A stretch of 64,000 bases of DNA from Enterobacteriaceae bacterium 4M9 (GTDB taxonomy: Bacteria > Pseudomonadota > Gammaproteobacteria > Enterobacterales > Enterobacteriaceae): positions 3,162,001 through 3,226,000 of the forward strand of contig JAADJJ010000001.1 in assembly GCA_010092695.1 (NCBI GenBank), in the 5' to 3' direction. The notes under the pieces were generated by a model. It saw only the letters and a program-made list of their open reading frames with translations. It did not search any database and was not told the origin of the DNA. This document shows positions 42,677 through 52,121 of the stretch, piece after piece; position 1 is the stretch's first letter, and every line of letters begins with the position of its first letter. Made by a program: the position numbers and the translations under genes.

Positions 42677-43563
42677 CGTACGCCTGTTATATATGAGTCT
42701 AACCAGCGCCTGGCATTCAGGCGCTATCGCTTGCGCCCGGCAATGGGTAGCGGCTCAGGCGCGGCATCTCAATTTAATAAGCCCATTCAGCTTCAGGCAC
42801 TCACCAGCCAGGCGCTATCTCCCGCCTCAGGCGTTACTTTTGTTCTTGTAGTCGCCTCACTCTGTGCAGCAGTTCCCAACTCATCTTCACACTCTGGGCA
42901 CAGGGTGATATTGCCTGGTAAAGCCAGGTACAAAGTCTGGCTTTACCTGATGTCAGCCCCGGGTTTTATCGGTTAGAAGGAGGAGCATCACATCCGAGAT
43001 AGCTGCCCTCACCGGTAATCAATGACATCACCAGACAAAAATTTACCGAACCTTAACCTGCACAAAAACTCATAATTCTTCAAAAAACCAGCATCAATCA
43101 CTTAAAACAACTTATCACACTAAATTAAATGGCGACAAAAATTAAAAAAACAAAGCATACATCGCTAAAGTTAAAGCAATAACAAGACATGGCAAACCAT
43201 AAAAATAAGAACTATCGGACTTCAGGTTATATATTTATTCCTTTTTGTTTTATTAAGAACAAGGCACTGGCTGTCGCAAAGTCAGAAATAGTTATTTTCA
43301 CCTCAGCGGCTAAAGAGCCAAAAAACACAAATAACAATTTTTGGGCAAATAATTCGAAAGATTCAGAAAGTAAAAAAGGGTATCTACATCCTACAGCAAC
43401 GCCATAAGACAACATTAAAACTGAAACACTGAAAGTAACATGCGAGTTTTGTTCAATTTTATTGATCATGGTTTTAAATATTATTTCAACGGTTAATTTT
43501 TGTTGCATTTATTATTATCTCACGCCAGATTAAGCCGCATGGATTCTTTTAAGGCGCAAATTT
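42677..43563. other. 887-bp region without a supported gene; right half strongly AT-rich
   Basis: The part from about 43020 to 43510 is much more AT-rich than its surroundings. Two opposed open frames cross it (43189-43407 plus and 43227-43508 minus; the latter has two hydrophobic stretches), but neither has a good ribosome site or a recognised family, so neither is called. The end of the region should hold the yceJ promoter. A hairpin at 42917-42947 is listed separately. Confidence 0.5.
42917..42947. repeat. perfect 11-bp inverted repeat in the solA-yceJ gap
   Basis: GGTAAAGCCAG and CTGGCTTTACC pair perfectly across a 9-bp loop. No T-run follows on either strand, so it is not a standard terminator. 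Confidence 0.6.
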
Positions 43564-44133
43564 ATGCAATGGCGTAATTCAAAAGACAGGTATGGACATC
43601 TCGCAGTTATTTTTCACTGGCTGGTTGCGTTAACCATCTATGGCATGTTTGGCCTCGGCCTGTGGATGGTCACTCTCGGCTATTACGACGGCTGGTATCA
43701 CAAAGCCCCTGAACTGCATAAAAGCATCGGCATTTTGCTGCTGCTGGTTATGCTGGCACGCGTTATCTGGCGCTGGATATCACCGCCGCCGCCGGCTCTC
43801 AAGGGCTGGTCACGCTTTACCCGCCTCAGCGCCAGTGCAGCACACGTTCTGCTGTATCTGATTATCTTTGCGATTATTTTCACCGGCTACCTGATTTCTA
43901 CTGCCGACGGCAAGCCCATCAGCGTATTTGGCTGGTTTGACGTGCCTGCCACGTTCAGTGATGCGGGCGAGCAGGCCGATCTGGCCGGTGAGGTTCATCT
44001 GTGGCTTGCCTGGAGTGTTGTACTGCTTTCAGCAGCACACGCACTGGCCGCACTGAAGCACCATTTTATCAATAAAGACAGTACCCTCAAGCGCATGCTG
44101 GGGAAGTCATCATCTAACCATGGAGCGAAATAA
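43564..44133 (+). CDS. yceJ: YceJ, cytochrome b561 family protein
   Basis: The 189-residue membrane protein (E. coli 188) has four transmembrane segments with the heme-ligand histidines in VIFHWLVALT, HKSIGILLLLVML, SAAHVLLYLIIFA and HLWLAWSVVLLSAAHALAALKHH. Prokaryotic b561 proteins pass electrons between quinol and periplasmic partners. The stop codon overlaps the yceI start (ATAATGA), and the pair forms an operon as in E. coli. Confidence 0.94.
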   Translation: MQWRNSKDRYGHLAVIFHWLVALTIYGMFGLGLWMVTLGYYDGWYHKAPELHKSIGILLLLVMLARVIWRWISPPPPALKGWSRFTRLSASAAHVLLYLIIFAIIFTGYLISTADGKPISVFGWFDVPATFSDAGEQADLAGEVHLWLAWSVVLLSAAHALAALKHHFINKDSTLKRMLGKSSSNHGAK

Positions 44134-44705
44134 TGAAAAAAAGCCTGCTGGGAATTACTTTGAGTGCCCTGTTATTGACTACCGGCTCTGCCGTTGCCGC
44201 TGACTATAAAATCGATAAAGAAGGCCAGCACGCCTTCGTTAACTTCCGCATTCAGCATCTGGGCTATAGCTGGCTGTACGGCACGTTCAAAGACTTCGAT
44301 GGCACCTTCACCTTTGACGAAAGCAACCCTGCTGCGGACAAAGTGAATGTCACCATCAACACCACCAGCGTAGATACCAACCACGCTGAGCGCGATAAGC
44401 ACCTGCGTAGCAAAGACTTCCTGAATAGCGGCAAATACCCGCAGGCCACTTTCGCCTCTACGGAAGTGAAAAAGGAAGGCGACGAACTGGGCATCACCGG
44501 CAACCTGACACTCAACGGCGTAACCAAGCCGGTGAAACTGGAAGCGAAGCTGACCGGTCAGGGTAAAGATCCGTGGGGTGGTGAGCGCGTGGGTTTTGAA
44601 GCTGAAGGTAAAATCCGCCTGAAAGACTTCAACATCGACAAAGATCTGGGCCCGTCTTCGCAGGAAGTGGACCTGATTATCTCTGTTGAAGGTATTCGTC
44701 AGTAA
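44133..44705 (+). CDS. yceI: YceI, periplasmic lipid-binding-like protein
   Basis: The 190-residue protein (E. coli 191) has a Sec signal peptide ending in SAVAA (cleavage near residue 22) and the YceI lipocalin-like barrel: YKIDKEGQHAFVNFRIQHLGYSWLYGTF, then VNTTSVDTNHAERDKHLRSKDFL and LTLNGVTKPVKLEAKL. Homologues bind isoprenoid quinones or other lipids. It is induced by alkaline and osmotic stress in E. coli. A GC-rich hairpin follows the gene. Confidence 0.95.
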   Translation: MKKSLLGITLSALLLTTGSAVAADYKIDKEGQHAFVNFRIQHLGYSWLYGTFKDFDGTFTFDESNPAADKVNVTINTTSVDTNHAERDKHLRSKDFLNSGKYPQATFASTEVKKEGDELGITGNLTLNGVTKPVKLEAKLTGQGKDPWGGERVGFEAEGKIRLKDFNIDKDLGPSSQEVDLIISVEGIRQ

Positions 44706-44708
44706 TAC

Positions 44709-44740
44709 TCCGCCCCGCCGCTGCGGCGGGGCGGTTGCTT
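44709..44740 (+). terminator. GC-rich hairpin between yceI and trhO
   Basis: CGCCCCGCCG and CGGCGGGGCG pair strongly; the following T content is low (GTTGCTT), so efficiency is uncertain. It separates two convergent genes. Confidence 0.55.
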
Positions 44741-45788
44741 ATTCCGGGTCCGGGATGCCGAGCCGGGTATTGAGCATCCCACGCGATTTATTAAAAATCT
44801 TCATTCCGTTTTCGCGCCCTGCACGGCGGCGACGCTGCTCCTCTGGTGCCAGCGCCAGCTCATCGCGACAACGTTCACTACAGCAGCCCTGAAATTTTAC
44901 GGCGCACGTCGGGCACTGAATAAACAGCAGATGGCAACCGTCGTTTTTACAGTTGATATGGCTGTCGCACGGTGTACCGCACTGGTGGCAGTGCGCGATA
45001 ACATCCTCACTAATACGCTCGCCCATGCGCTCGTCAAACACAAAGTTTTTACCAACAAAACGTACCGGTAGCCCCTGCTCACGCGCCCGACGGGCGTATT
45101 CGATAATGCCACCTTCAATGTGGTACACATTTTTAAAACCGTTGTGGCGCATCCAGGCACTGGCTTTCTCACAGCGAATACCACCGGTGCAGTACATGAC
45201 AATTTTTTTATCACGGTGGGTTTGCATCATCTCAACCGCTTTAGGCAACTGCTCCCGAAATGTATCTGCCGGGATTTCCTGCGCCTGTTCAAAACGCCCG
45301 ACTTCATACTCGTAGTGATTACGCATGTCGATAAACACCGCATCCGGGTCGTCGAGCATGGCGTTCACTTGTGCAGCACTCAGGTATTCTCCCACGTCGG
45401 CGGCGTTAAAGGTCGGATCCTCAATACCGTCGGCAACAATCCGCTCGCGCACCTTCATGCGCAATACCCAGAACGACTTACCATCGTCCTCAAGCGCGAT
45501 ATTTAAACGCAGCCCATTCAGTGCCGGGTGAAAGCTATAGAGTGCCTCACGCAATGCGTCTACGCGGCTTTGCGGCACGCTTATCTGTGCGTTAATTCCT
45601 TCATGCGCCAGATAGACGCGACCGAACACGTTCAGCGCCATAAACAGCTGATAGAGCGCGTCGCGAGTGGTCTGGGGAGAATCAATCGTAAAATACTTAT
45701 AGAACGAGATAGTGGTGCGCGGCTCGGCTTCAGCCAACATGCGCGCCTTGAGTTCCTCGTTCGAAATGCGGTTGTGTAACACTGGCAT
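44739..45788 (-). CDS. trhO: tRNA uridine(34) hydroxylase TrhO (YceA), rhodanese-like
   Basis: The 349-residue protein (E. coli 350) has an N-terminal domain, then a rhodanese domain with the active cysteine in MYCTGGIRCEKASAWM (near 177) and a cysteine-rich C-terminal segment (HCHQCGTPCDSHINCKNDGCHLLFIQCPTC). TrhO makes 5-hydroxyuridine at wobble position 34 of certain tRNAs using oxygen. ATG 45788 (MPVLHNRIS) matches E. coli; the frame is open to 45833. Divergent from lpxL. Confidence 0.95.
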   Translation of the reverse strand: MPVLHNRISNEELKARMLAEAEPRTTISFYKYFTIDSPQTTRDALYQLFMALNVFGRVYLAHEGINAQISVPQSRVDALREALYSFHPALNGLRLNIALEDDGKSFWVLRMKVRERIVADGIEDPTFNAADVGEYLSAAQVNAMLDDPDAVFIDMRNHYEYEVGRFEQAQEIPADTFREQLPKAVEMMQTHRDKKIVMYCTGGIRCEKASAWMRHNGFKNVYHIEGGIIEYARRAREQGLPVRFVGKNFVFDERMGERISEDVIAHCHQCGTPCDSHINCKNDGCHLLFIQCPTCAVKFQGCCSERCRDELALAPEEQRRRRAGRENGMKIFNKSRGMLNTRLGIPDPE

Positions 45789-45994
45789 GGTGTTCATTCC
45801 CTGCTTTCGGTAAAGAAAAAATTTGCGCAACATGATAAAACAGCCGCCGGAAATTTACATCCACACATTTTACACTACATTTTTTTCACGTAGATGGTGG
45901 AAGATAAACCACTTACCAGCAAGCCGTTTTGGCTATGCAGTAAAAAATGTCACAATAGCGGTTTACCGCGTTTTGCACTGAAGACAGGATTCTC

Positions 45995-46918
45995 ATGACG
46001 CATTTACCTCAATTTTCACGTGCGCTGCTTCACCCGCGCTACTGGCCAGTGTGGTTTGGCATCGGCCTGCTCTATCTGGTGGTATTATTACCCTATCCGG
46101 TTATTTTCCGTCTGGGCCGCCTGCTGGGCCATCTTGCAAAACGTTTGATGAAGCGCCGGGTTAGCGTGGCGCACCGCAACCTTGAGCTTTGCTTTCCGCA
46201 AATGAGCGACGCTGAACGTCAGAAGCTGGTTGATAAAAACTTCGAATCTGTTGGTATGGGCGTGCTGGAGACCGGCATGGCCTGGTTCTGGCCGGACTGG
46301 CGCATCAGGCGCTGGACCCAGAGTTCCGGTGTCGAAGAAATCAAAGAACTGCATCGCCAGAAAAAAGGCATTTTGCTTATTGGCGTGCATTTTCTGACGC
46401 TTGAGCTTGGCGCACGTATTTTTGGACTTGAGGTGTACCCTGGCATTGGCGTTTACCGTCCTAATGATAACGCTGTTATCGACTGGCTCCAGACCTGGGG
46501 ACGCCTGCGCTCTAATAAAGACATGCTCGATCGCAAAGATCTCAAAGGGATGATCAGGTCGCTTAAAAATGGCGAAATCATCTGGTATGCCCCCGACCAC
46601 GATTACGGCCCACGCACCAGTGTGTTTGTACCATTTTTCGCCGTTGACGATGCCGCGACAACCTCCGGCACCTGGACGTTAGCCCGGCTTTCAAAAGCGA
46701 ACATCGTTCCGTTTGTACCGCGCCGCAAAGCGGATGGCACGGGCTACGAGCTGATTATGATGAAACCGGAATCTGAGCCACCGCTGGAAAGCGCCGAAGT
46801 CACCGCAACGTGGATGAACCAGATAGTCGAGCGCTGCATCATGATGGCACCGGAGCAGTACATGTGGCTGCATCGTCGTTTTAAAACACGTCCGGAAGGG
46901 GTGCCTTCACGTTATTAA
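45995..46918 (+). CDS. lpxL: lipid A lauroyl acyltransferase LpxL (HtrB)
   Basis: The 307-residue protein (E. coli 306) has an N-terminal membrane anchor (WPVWFGIGLLYLVVLLPYPVIF) and the acyltransferase HxxxxE motif in GVHFLTLELGARIF (near 132-137), plus the conserved WYAPDHDYGP block. It adds laurate to Kdo2-lipid IVA at the inner membrane. In E. coli mdtG lies between lpxL and msyB; here only 131 bp separate them. Confidence 0.96.
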   Translation: MTHLPQFSRALLHPRYWPVWFGIGLLYLVVLLPYPVIFRLGRLLGHLAKRLMKRRVSVAHRNLELCFPQMSDAERQKLVDKNFESVGMGVLETGMAWFWPDWRIRRWTQSSGVEEIKELHRQKKGILLIGVHFLTLELGARIFGLEVYPGIGVYRPNDNAVIDWLQTWGRLRSNKDMLDRKDLKGMIRSLKNGEIIWYAPDHDYGPRTSVFVPFFAVDDAATTSGTWTLARLSKANIVPFVPRRKADGTGYELIMMKPESEPPLESAEVTATWMNQIVERCIMMAPEQYMWLHRRFKTRPEGVPSRY

Positions 46919-47049
46919 CCTCTGCACGCCCCATCCGGGGCGCTGTTATATATCTTTAACAAAAAAATTCCCTGTGCGGCGTTGTCTTTTCAATATTCGT
47001 CTATCCTTTTCAGAATAATCAACTTGTGGTTCCGCTCAGGGAGAACGTT

Positions 47050-47412
47050 ATGCCAATGTTTACCACGCTTGAAGAAGCTATTGATGCCGCGCGTGAAGCG
47101 TTTATTGCCGATAACGGTGACGAAGCCGTTGTGGAACAACTCGGCCTGCAAAAATACATCCTGCAGGATGGCGACATTATGTGGCAGGCTGAATTTATCG
47201 ATAACGATGAAGAAAGCGGAGAATGCCTGACCATGTTGACCGGTGAGGCTGCCCAGAGCGTGTTTGATGGCGATTTTGATGACATCGAACTGCTTGCGGA
47301 ATGGCAGGAAGAGAACACGCTACACGAGTGGGACGAAGGCGAATTTCAGTTGGAGCCACCGCTCGATACTGAAGAGGGCCAGACTGCCGCAGATGAGTGG
47401 GATGAGACCTGA
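47050..47412 (+). CDS. msyB: acidic protein MsyB
   Basis: The 120-residue very acidic protein (E. coli 124) has the TLEEAIDAAREAF opening, LQDGDIMWQAEF, and the nearly invariant NTLHEWDEGEFQLEPPLDTEEG ending. Overproduction suppresses secY and secA defects in E. coli; its natural role is unknown. ATG 47050 has AGGGAG upstream. Its end is convergent with yceK, 5 bp away. Confidence 0.94.
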   Translation: MPMFTTLEEAIDAAREAFIADNGDEAVVEQLGLQKYILQDGDIMWQAEFIDNDEESGECLTMLTGEAAQSVFDGDFDDIELLAEWQEENTLHEWDEGEFQLEPPLDTEEGQTAADEWDET

Positions 47413-47417
47413 GTAGT

Positions 47418-47645
47418 CTATTCGTACGGACCGTGGTGTGCATCAATGGGCAGAAGCAACGTGTCAAATACCAGTGACAATGGCAAATCAAGCACCGTCA
47501 CATAGCGCCACGGTGTGTCACGCAGCGCCCACTGCACACCCGGATAATATTGATTGCCGTGCCCCTGCCCAGGAATAGTACGGCTGATAATGCTGCCGCA
47601 ACCGCTGAGCATTAACGCCATCACGACCACCAGAATTGCTTTCAC
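47418..47645 (-). CDS. yceK: YceK, DUF1375 lipoprotein
   Basis: Starting at GTG 47645 the protein has 75 residues, the same as E. coli YceK. The signal peptide VKAILVVVMALMLSGC ends in a lipobox with the conserved CGSIISRT following, and then YYPGVQWAL and VLDLPLSLVFDTLLLPID. A ribosome site (GGCAGGAAAAAC) precedes this GTG; the frame is open to 47756 but the extra residues are not signal-like. Function unknown. Confidence 0.9.
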   Translation of the reverse strand: MKAILVVVMALMLSGCGSIISRTIPGQGHGNQYYPGVQWALRDTPWRYVTVLDLPLSLVFDTLLLPIDAHHGPYE

Positions 47646-48012
47646 CGTTTTTCCTGCCGTTATTAAGTTGTGAAGTACGGGCGAAAAAACACCACCCGGC
47701 CATGCGGCAGATTGTACCGCTTTCCTGCCTGCCGTCACTATGCGACATACGCTCAATCAGGTGTTATCTACGCTATCAGGCAAGATGATTCACCGCCTGT
47801 ACGTCTTTTCCTTATGCTGTTGAAAAGCAGCCGGGTAAATCAGGCGTAAAAAACCACCTGTCTGGCAGGTGGCCTTGATTTCGCTCCACCAGAGCGTACT
47901 TACCCTAAACCGAAGCCTCCGCCTGTTCTGAACGATTAAAATCCAAAGACAACAAGCCAACGCCAAAACCTGTTGCTGGCCTCTTCTCCAGAAGGTGGTG
48001 TTCATACAGGCA
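47646..48012. other. gap between yceK and the opgH terminator
   Basis: No protein gene is supported. It contains a second minus-strand terminator-like hairpin (47848-47873), and the 139 bp between that and the opgH terminator could be a short transcribed unit. An 80-codon minus-strand frame (47790-48032) overlaps both hairpins and is not credible. Confidence 0.45.
47848..47873 (-). terminator. second rho-independent terminator-like hairpin below opgH
   Basis: CCACCTG and CAGGTGG pair around TCTGG, followed on the minus strand by six T residues. No protein gene lies directly upstream of it on that strand. Confidence 0.75.
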
Positions 48013-48039
48013 TAAAAAAACGCCGACATCATGTCGGCG
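48013..48039 (-). terminator. rho-independent terminator of opgGH
   Basis: CGCCGACAT and ATGTCGGCG pair, followed on the minus strand by seven T residues, 20 bp after the opgH stop codon. Confidence 0.9.
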
Positions 48040-48058
48040 TTTCAGATTGACTCAAGCC

Positions 48059-50575
48059 TCAGGCGGCAGGGCTGCTCGCCGCCTTATACTGCTGCAACCA
48101 GGAGGAATATTTCTCCGGGCTTGCCCACACGCGGTAATGCAGGCGAGACATCGTAACCGGGTCGCTCAACAGCACCAGACGGCGGTCGCGCGTCAGCTTA
48201 TCGGGCGTTTCGTTCAGCGCCTGCTCAACGTGACGGTCGCGGGCTATCTCCAGCACATGGCTTGCGCGGTGACGTGCGGTGGCCATTGCCGTTGCCAGCG
48301 CGTTTAATGCCGGGTTAAACACCGCCTGGATAAAGCCATCATCCAGCGCACGTGCGCGGTTAAGTGCCAGATACTTGTCAGTATCAACCAGCACCTGCGG
48401 CGGCGAATACTCTTCCGGGATAAGGAACAGCTTCCAGCGTCTGGCACGCAATCCGGTAGTGGAGCGGCTCGAAATCACAGACACAAACGGCGACAGAATC
48501 AGCGAGAACACAATCGGCGCCAGCCAGAACAGGAAGCGTAAATCCAGTACCGCCATGCCTGCCGCCCATACCAGGCCGAGCAATAGCTGCGAACCGTGGC
48601 GCATAAACGCCTCGCTCCACGGCGTGGAGTCATCGTCGCGCTGCGGCGAGTTCCATACCACTTCCCAACCGAGAAACGCACTCACCACAAACACCGTATG
48701 GAACAGCATACGCACCGGTGCCAGCAGCACAGAGAACAGCACTTCAAGCAGCAATGAGAGCGTCACGCGCAGGAAGCCACCGTACTCTTTGGTACCTTTG
48801 CACCAGATAAGGATGATGCTCAACAGCTTCGGCAGGAACAGCAGCACCATCGTGGAAGCAAAAAGCGCAATCGCAAGCTCCGGTCGCCACTGCGGCCACA
48901 CCGGGAACAGCTGGCGTGGTTGCAGGAAGTACTGTGGTTCAGTCAGGGCGTGCACCACCTGTAACGCAGTGGACAGCGCAAGGAACATAAACCACAGCGG
49001 CGCTGACAGGTAAGACATCACGCCGGTCAGGAACACCGCACGGTGTACCGGGTGCATACCTTTTACCAGGAACAACCGGAAGTTCATCAGGTTGCCGTGG
49101 CACCAGCGACGGTCACGCTTAAGCTCATCGAGCAGGTTCGGCGGCAGTTCTTCATAAGAGCCAGGCAGGTCGTAGGCAATCCACACGCCCCACCCTGCAC
49201 GGCGCATCAATGCCGCCTCGACAAAGTCGTGCGACAGAATCGAACCGGCAAAAGAACCTTCTCCGGGCAGCGGCGCCAGCGCACAGTGCTCAATAAACGG
49301 TTTGACGCGAATAATGGCGTTGTGGCCCCAGTAGTGCGACTCACCCAGCTGCCAGAAATGCAGGCCCGCGGTGAACAGCGGACCATAGACGCGGGTCGCA
49401 AACTGCTGGCAACGTGCATACAGCGTGTCCATGCCTGAGGCACGCGGTGAGGACTGGATAATCCCCGCGTTCGGGTTGGCCTCCATCAGGCGCACCAGCT
49501 GAGTCAGACACTCACCGGTCATCACCGAGTCGGCATCCAGCACCACCATGTAGCTGTACTGGCTACCCCAGCGGCGGCAGAAGTCGTCGATGTTGCCGCT
49601 TTTACGCTTCATACGGCGGCGACGGCGGCGATAGAAGATTTGCCCTTCGCCCTGTACTTCAGCAATCAACTCCATCCAGGCCTTTTGTTCAGCCACGCAA
49701 ATATCCGGGTCGTAGCTGTCGCTCAGGATGTAAACGTCAAAATGCTTATGCTGACCGGTGGCTTTAACCGACTCCCAGGTGGCACGCAGGCCAGCGAAAA
49801 CGCGGCTAACGTCCTCATTACAGATAGGCATGATGAGCGCGGTGCGGTGCTCGGGGTTAAGCGGTTCATCGCCGACCGTTGAGGCTGAAATACTGTATTT
49901 ATCGCGGCCAATCAGTAGCTGCAAGAAGCCCATCAGCGCAGTCCAGAAGCCTGCGGAGACCCAACAGAATAAAATGGCGAACAGAATCAGGATGCCGCTT
50001 TGCAGAATATAGGGCAGCAGCTGCATAAACGACACCCATAGATCCTGGCCCCACATATCCGTCGGGTTAATCAGCGCCCAGCCCTGGTACGGCAGAATAG
50101 TTTTCATGTACCAGGTGGCGACGGCCGTCTGCGCCAGCGTCAGGATAAGCAAAATATAGCGACGGATTGACCCCACCGTACGCCACTTTTGCTCATTTAC
50201 CTGCTCTTCTTTTGACATCGCATGATGGCGCGGCGACAAATTGCGCCCGCGCAGACGGTCCCAGAAGCGACCAATGGGGTTGGTACGCCACGGGTCCGGC
50301 ACCATTGAGGAGCGATGAATTTTCGGCATGGCCTGTAACTGGGTGCGACCTTCAGCATCGGTTATCAGCTGATCACCACCAAGCGAGTCCGGCCAGCTGT
50401 GTTCCAGGCGTTGCTTTACCGAGCCCAGCGGTGTGTCATCCTCACGGGAATAGCGATGTCCTTCGCCGTCAAGCGCCCGGTGGACGCCGCCGATATCCGT
50501 ATCCGGCAGTCCCGCCGCCCGCTGTGCGGGCAGCCCAAGTGCCTTAACGTAATCCTGATTCATTGATTTACTCAT
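48059..50575 (-). CDS. opgH: osmoregulated periplasmic glucan glucosyltransferase OpgH (MdoH)
   Basis: The 838-residue protein (E. coli 847) is a GT2 enzyme with about eight membrane segments. The cytoplasmic domain has LIMPICNEDV, VLDADSVMTG, the catalytic aspartate in SHDFVEAALMRR and the QxxRW-like RDRRWCHGN. It makes the beta-1,2 glucan backbone from UDP-glucose and exports it. Start ATG 50575 overlaps the opgG stop (ATGAGTAA), the same 8-bp overlap form as E. coli (ATGAATAA). In-frame ATGs at 50563 and 50605 are alternatives. Confidence 0.95.
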   Translation of the reverse strand: MSKSMNQDYVKALGLPAQRAAGLPDTDIGGVHRALDGEGHRYSREDDTPLGSVKQRLEHSWPDSLGGDQLITDAEGRTQLQAMPKIHRSSMVPDPWRTNPIGRFWDRLRGRNLSPRHHAMSKEEQVNEQKWRTVGSIRRYILLILTLAQTAVATWYMKTILPYQGWALINPTDMWGQDLWVSFMQLLPYILQSGILILFAILFCWVSAGFWTALMGFLQLLIGRDKYSISASTVGDEPLNPEHRTALIMPICNEDVSRVFAGLRATWESVKATGQHKHFDVYILSDSYDPDICVAEQKAWMELIAEVQGEGQIFYRRRRRRMKRKSGNIDDFCRRWGSQYSYMVVLDADSVMTGECLTQLVRLMEANPNAGIIQSSPRASGMDTLYARCQQFATRVYGPLFTAGLHFWQLGESHYWGHNAIIRVKPFIEHCALAPLPGEGSFAGSILSHDFVEAALMRRAGWGVWIAYDLPGSYEELPPNLLDELKRDRRWCHGNLMNFRLFLVKGMHPVHRAVFLTGVMSYLSAPLWFMFLALSTALQVVHALTEPQYFLQPRQLFPVWPQWRPELAIALFASTMVLLFLPKLLSIILIWCKGTKEYGGFLRVTLSLLLEVLFSVLLAPVRMLFHTVFVVSAFLGWEVVWNSPQRDDDSTPWSEAFMRHGSQLLLGLVWAAGMAVLDLRFLFWLAPIVFSLILSPFVSVISSRSTTGLRARRWKLFLIPEEYSPPQVLVDTDKYLALNRARALDDGFIQAVFNPALNALATAMATARHRASHVLEIARDRHVEQALNETPDKLTRDRRLVLLSDPVTMSRLHYRVWASPEKYSSWLQQYKAASSPAA

Positions 50576-52121
50576 TTGCAGGTAGCTGATAGCTCCAGGT
50601 CTCACTCAGGGTTTTGTCGCCGTTAACCAGTGCAGCGCGCATTTCGGTGGTTTTCTTCTCGTCTTTGACCTTCACGCGCAGCGTCAGACGCCAGCCTTTA
50701 GTCACCGGATTGTAGCGCACGCTGTTTTCAACGATTTCGCCGTTATCACCGATGCTGGCCTGGGCCGTAACTGGCGTATCGGCTGCAAGCTTGCTCATTT
50801 CCGTCCCGGCAAAGTCCACAATGAATGCTGTGGTACCGTCTGGCTGGCGAATCAGGTTTGCCTGCTTCACATCACCGGTAGAGCGGCGAGTCTGCTGCAC
50901 CCAGGCGCTGTCTTTGCCATGAAGCTTATCTTCATCGCGGGTAAAGAGAATCGAGTATTTAAAGTTCATCTCTTTGCCCGCCGCAGGCAGTTCATCCGGC
51001 GTCCAGAACGCAACGATGTTGTCGTTGGTTTCATCGTTAGTCGGTATTTCCACCAGCTCCACGCGGCCCTTGCCCCAGTTGCCTTTTGGCGTCACCCAGG
51101 CGCTCGGACGCAGATCGTAGCGGTCGTCGAGATCCTCATAGCGAGAGAAATCGCGCCCGCGCTGAAGCAGACCAAAACCTTTCGGGTTTTCAGTGGAGAA
51201 GGTGCTGACAGCGAGGTGTTTCGGGTTATTCAGCGGGCGCCAGATCCACTCACCGTTACCCGCCTGGATAGACAGACCGTTGGAGTCGTGCATTTCAGGA
51301 CGGTAGTTCACCGTCGGCGACGGCTGGTTTGGTCCAAACAGGAACATACTGGTCAGCGGTGCCACGCCAAGCTTACCCACCTTGTCGCGCAGGTACACTT
51401 TGGATTCGACATCCACGACGCTGTCGCGCCCAGGACGGATAATAAAGCGGTAAGCTCCGGTTGCACGCGGCGAATCGAGCAGAGCATACACCACCAGCCA
51501 GTTGGCTTTTGGCTGCGGACGCTCAATCCAGAACTCACGAAAACGCGGGAATTCTTCGCCAGACGGCAGCGCGGTATCAATAGCCAGGCCGCGCGCGGAC
51601 AGACCGTACACCTGACCTGCGCCAATCACCCGGAAGTAGCTAGCCCCCAGCATGCTGACTATTTCGTCATTCTTGCCTTTTTTATTGATGGGGTAGAGCA
51701 CTTTAAAGCCCGCGAAGCCAAGCCCCTTAACGGCATCTTTATCGTGCTTCACGTTGCCAAAATTGAAAAAGTCAGGGCTATATTTAATTCGGTTAACACT
51801 GTCGGCCGTCACTTCGTTAATGGCAACCGGCGTGTCGAAGTACATCCCCTGATGATAAAATTCGAGCTTAAAAGGGGTATTCTGTTTATTCCAGTATGCT
51901 TTGTCATGATTAAACTGGATCTGCTGGTAATCCGCATACTTCATATCGCGGAAAACGGAAGGAAGGTTGCTTTTTGGCGCTTCGTAGCTTTTACCCGCCA
52001 TCGTTTTTGCCTTCTTTGCAACATCATCAATAGAGAAGGCCCAAACCGAGGTGGTATAAAGGGACAGCAATACCGCAGCACCTAACCAGCGCATTTTTTT
52101 CATTTCTGGTTTATGTTTCAT
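50568..52121 (-). CDS. opgG: glucan biosynthesis protein OpgG (MdoG), periplasmic
   Basis: The 517-residue protein equals E. coli OpgG plus its six-residue N-extension. A Sec signal (MRWLGAAVLLSLYTTSVWA) is followed by FSIDDVAKKAKTMAGKSYEAPKSNLP and two beta-sandwich domains with FGPNQPSP and RPSAWVTPKGNWGKG. It is needed for glucan backbone branching or release in the periplasm. ATG 52121 (MKHKPEMKKMRW) is likely; MKKMRW (52103) is an alternative. Divergent from opgC, with the shared control region at 52122-52377. Confidence 0.95.
   Translation of the reverse strand: MKHKPEMKKMRWLGAAVLLSLYTTSVWAFSIDDVAKKAKTMAGKSYEAPKSNLPSVFRDMKYADYQQIQFNHDKAYWNKQNTPFKLEFYHQGMYFDTPVAINEVTADSVNRIKYSPDFFNFGNVKHDKDAVKGLGFAGFKVLYPINKKGKNDEIVSMLGASYFRVIGAGQVYGLSARGLAIDTALPSGEEFPRFREFWIERPQPKANWLVVYALLDSPRATGAYRFIIRPGRDSVVDVESKVYLRDKVGKLGVAPLTSMFLFGPNQPSPTVNYRPEMHDSNGLSIQAGNGEWIWRPLNNPKHLAVSTFSTENPKGFGLLQRGRDFSRYEDLDDRYDLRPSAWVTPKGNWGKGRVELVEIPTNDETNDNIVAFWTPDELPAAGKEMNFKYSILFTRDEDKLHGKDSAWVQQTRRSTGDVKQANLIRQPDGTTAFIVDFAGTEMSKLAADTPVTAQASIGDNGEIVENSVRYNPVTKGWRLTLRVKVKDEKKTTEMRAALVNGDKTLSETWSYQLPANE

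Noticed and set aside
43227..43508. 93-codon minus-strand frame with hydrophobic segments in the AT-rich patch
   Set aside because: AT-rich DNA easily gives hydrophobic frames; no clear ribosome site, no family, and an overlapping frame on the other strand is as long.
50919..52085. 388-codon plus-strand frame opposite opgG
   Set aside because: Antisense shadow; opgG is nearly identical to its E. coli counterpart on the other strand.
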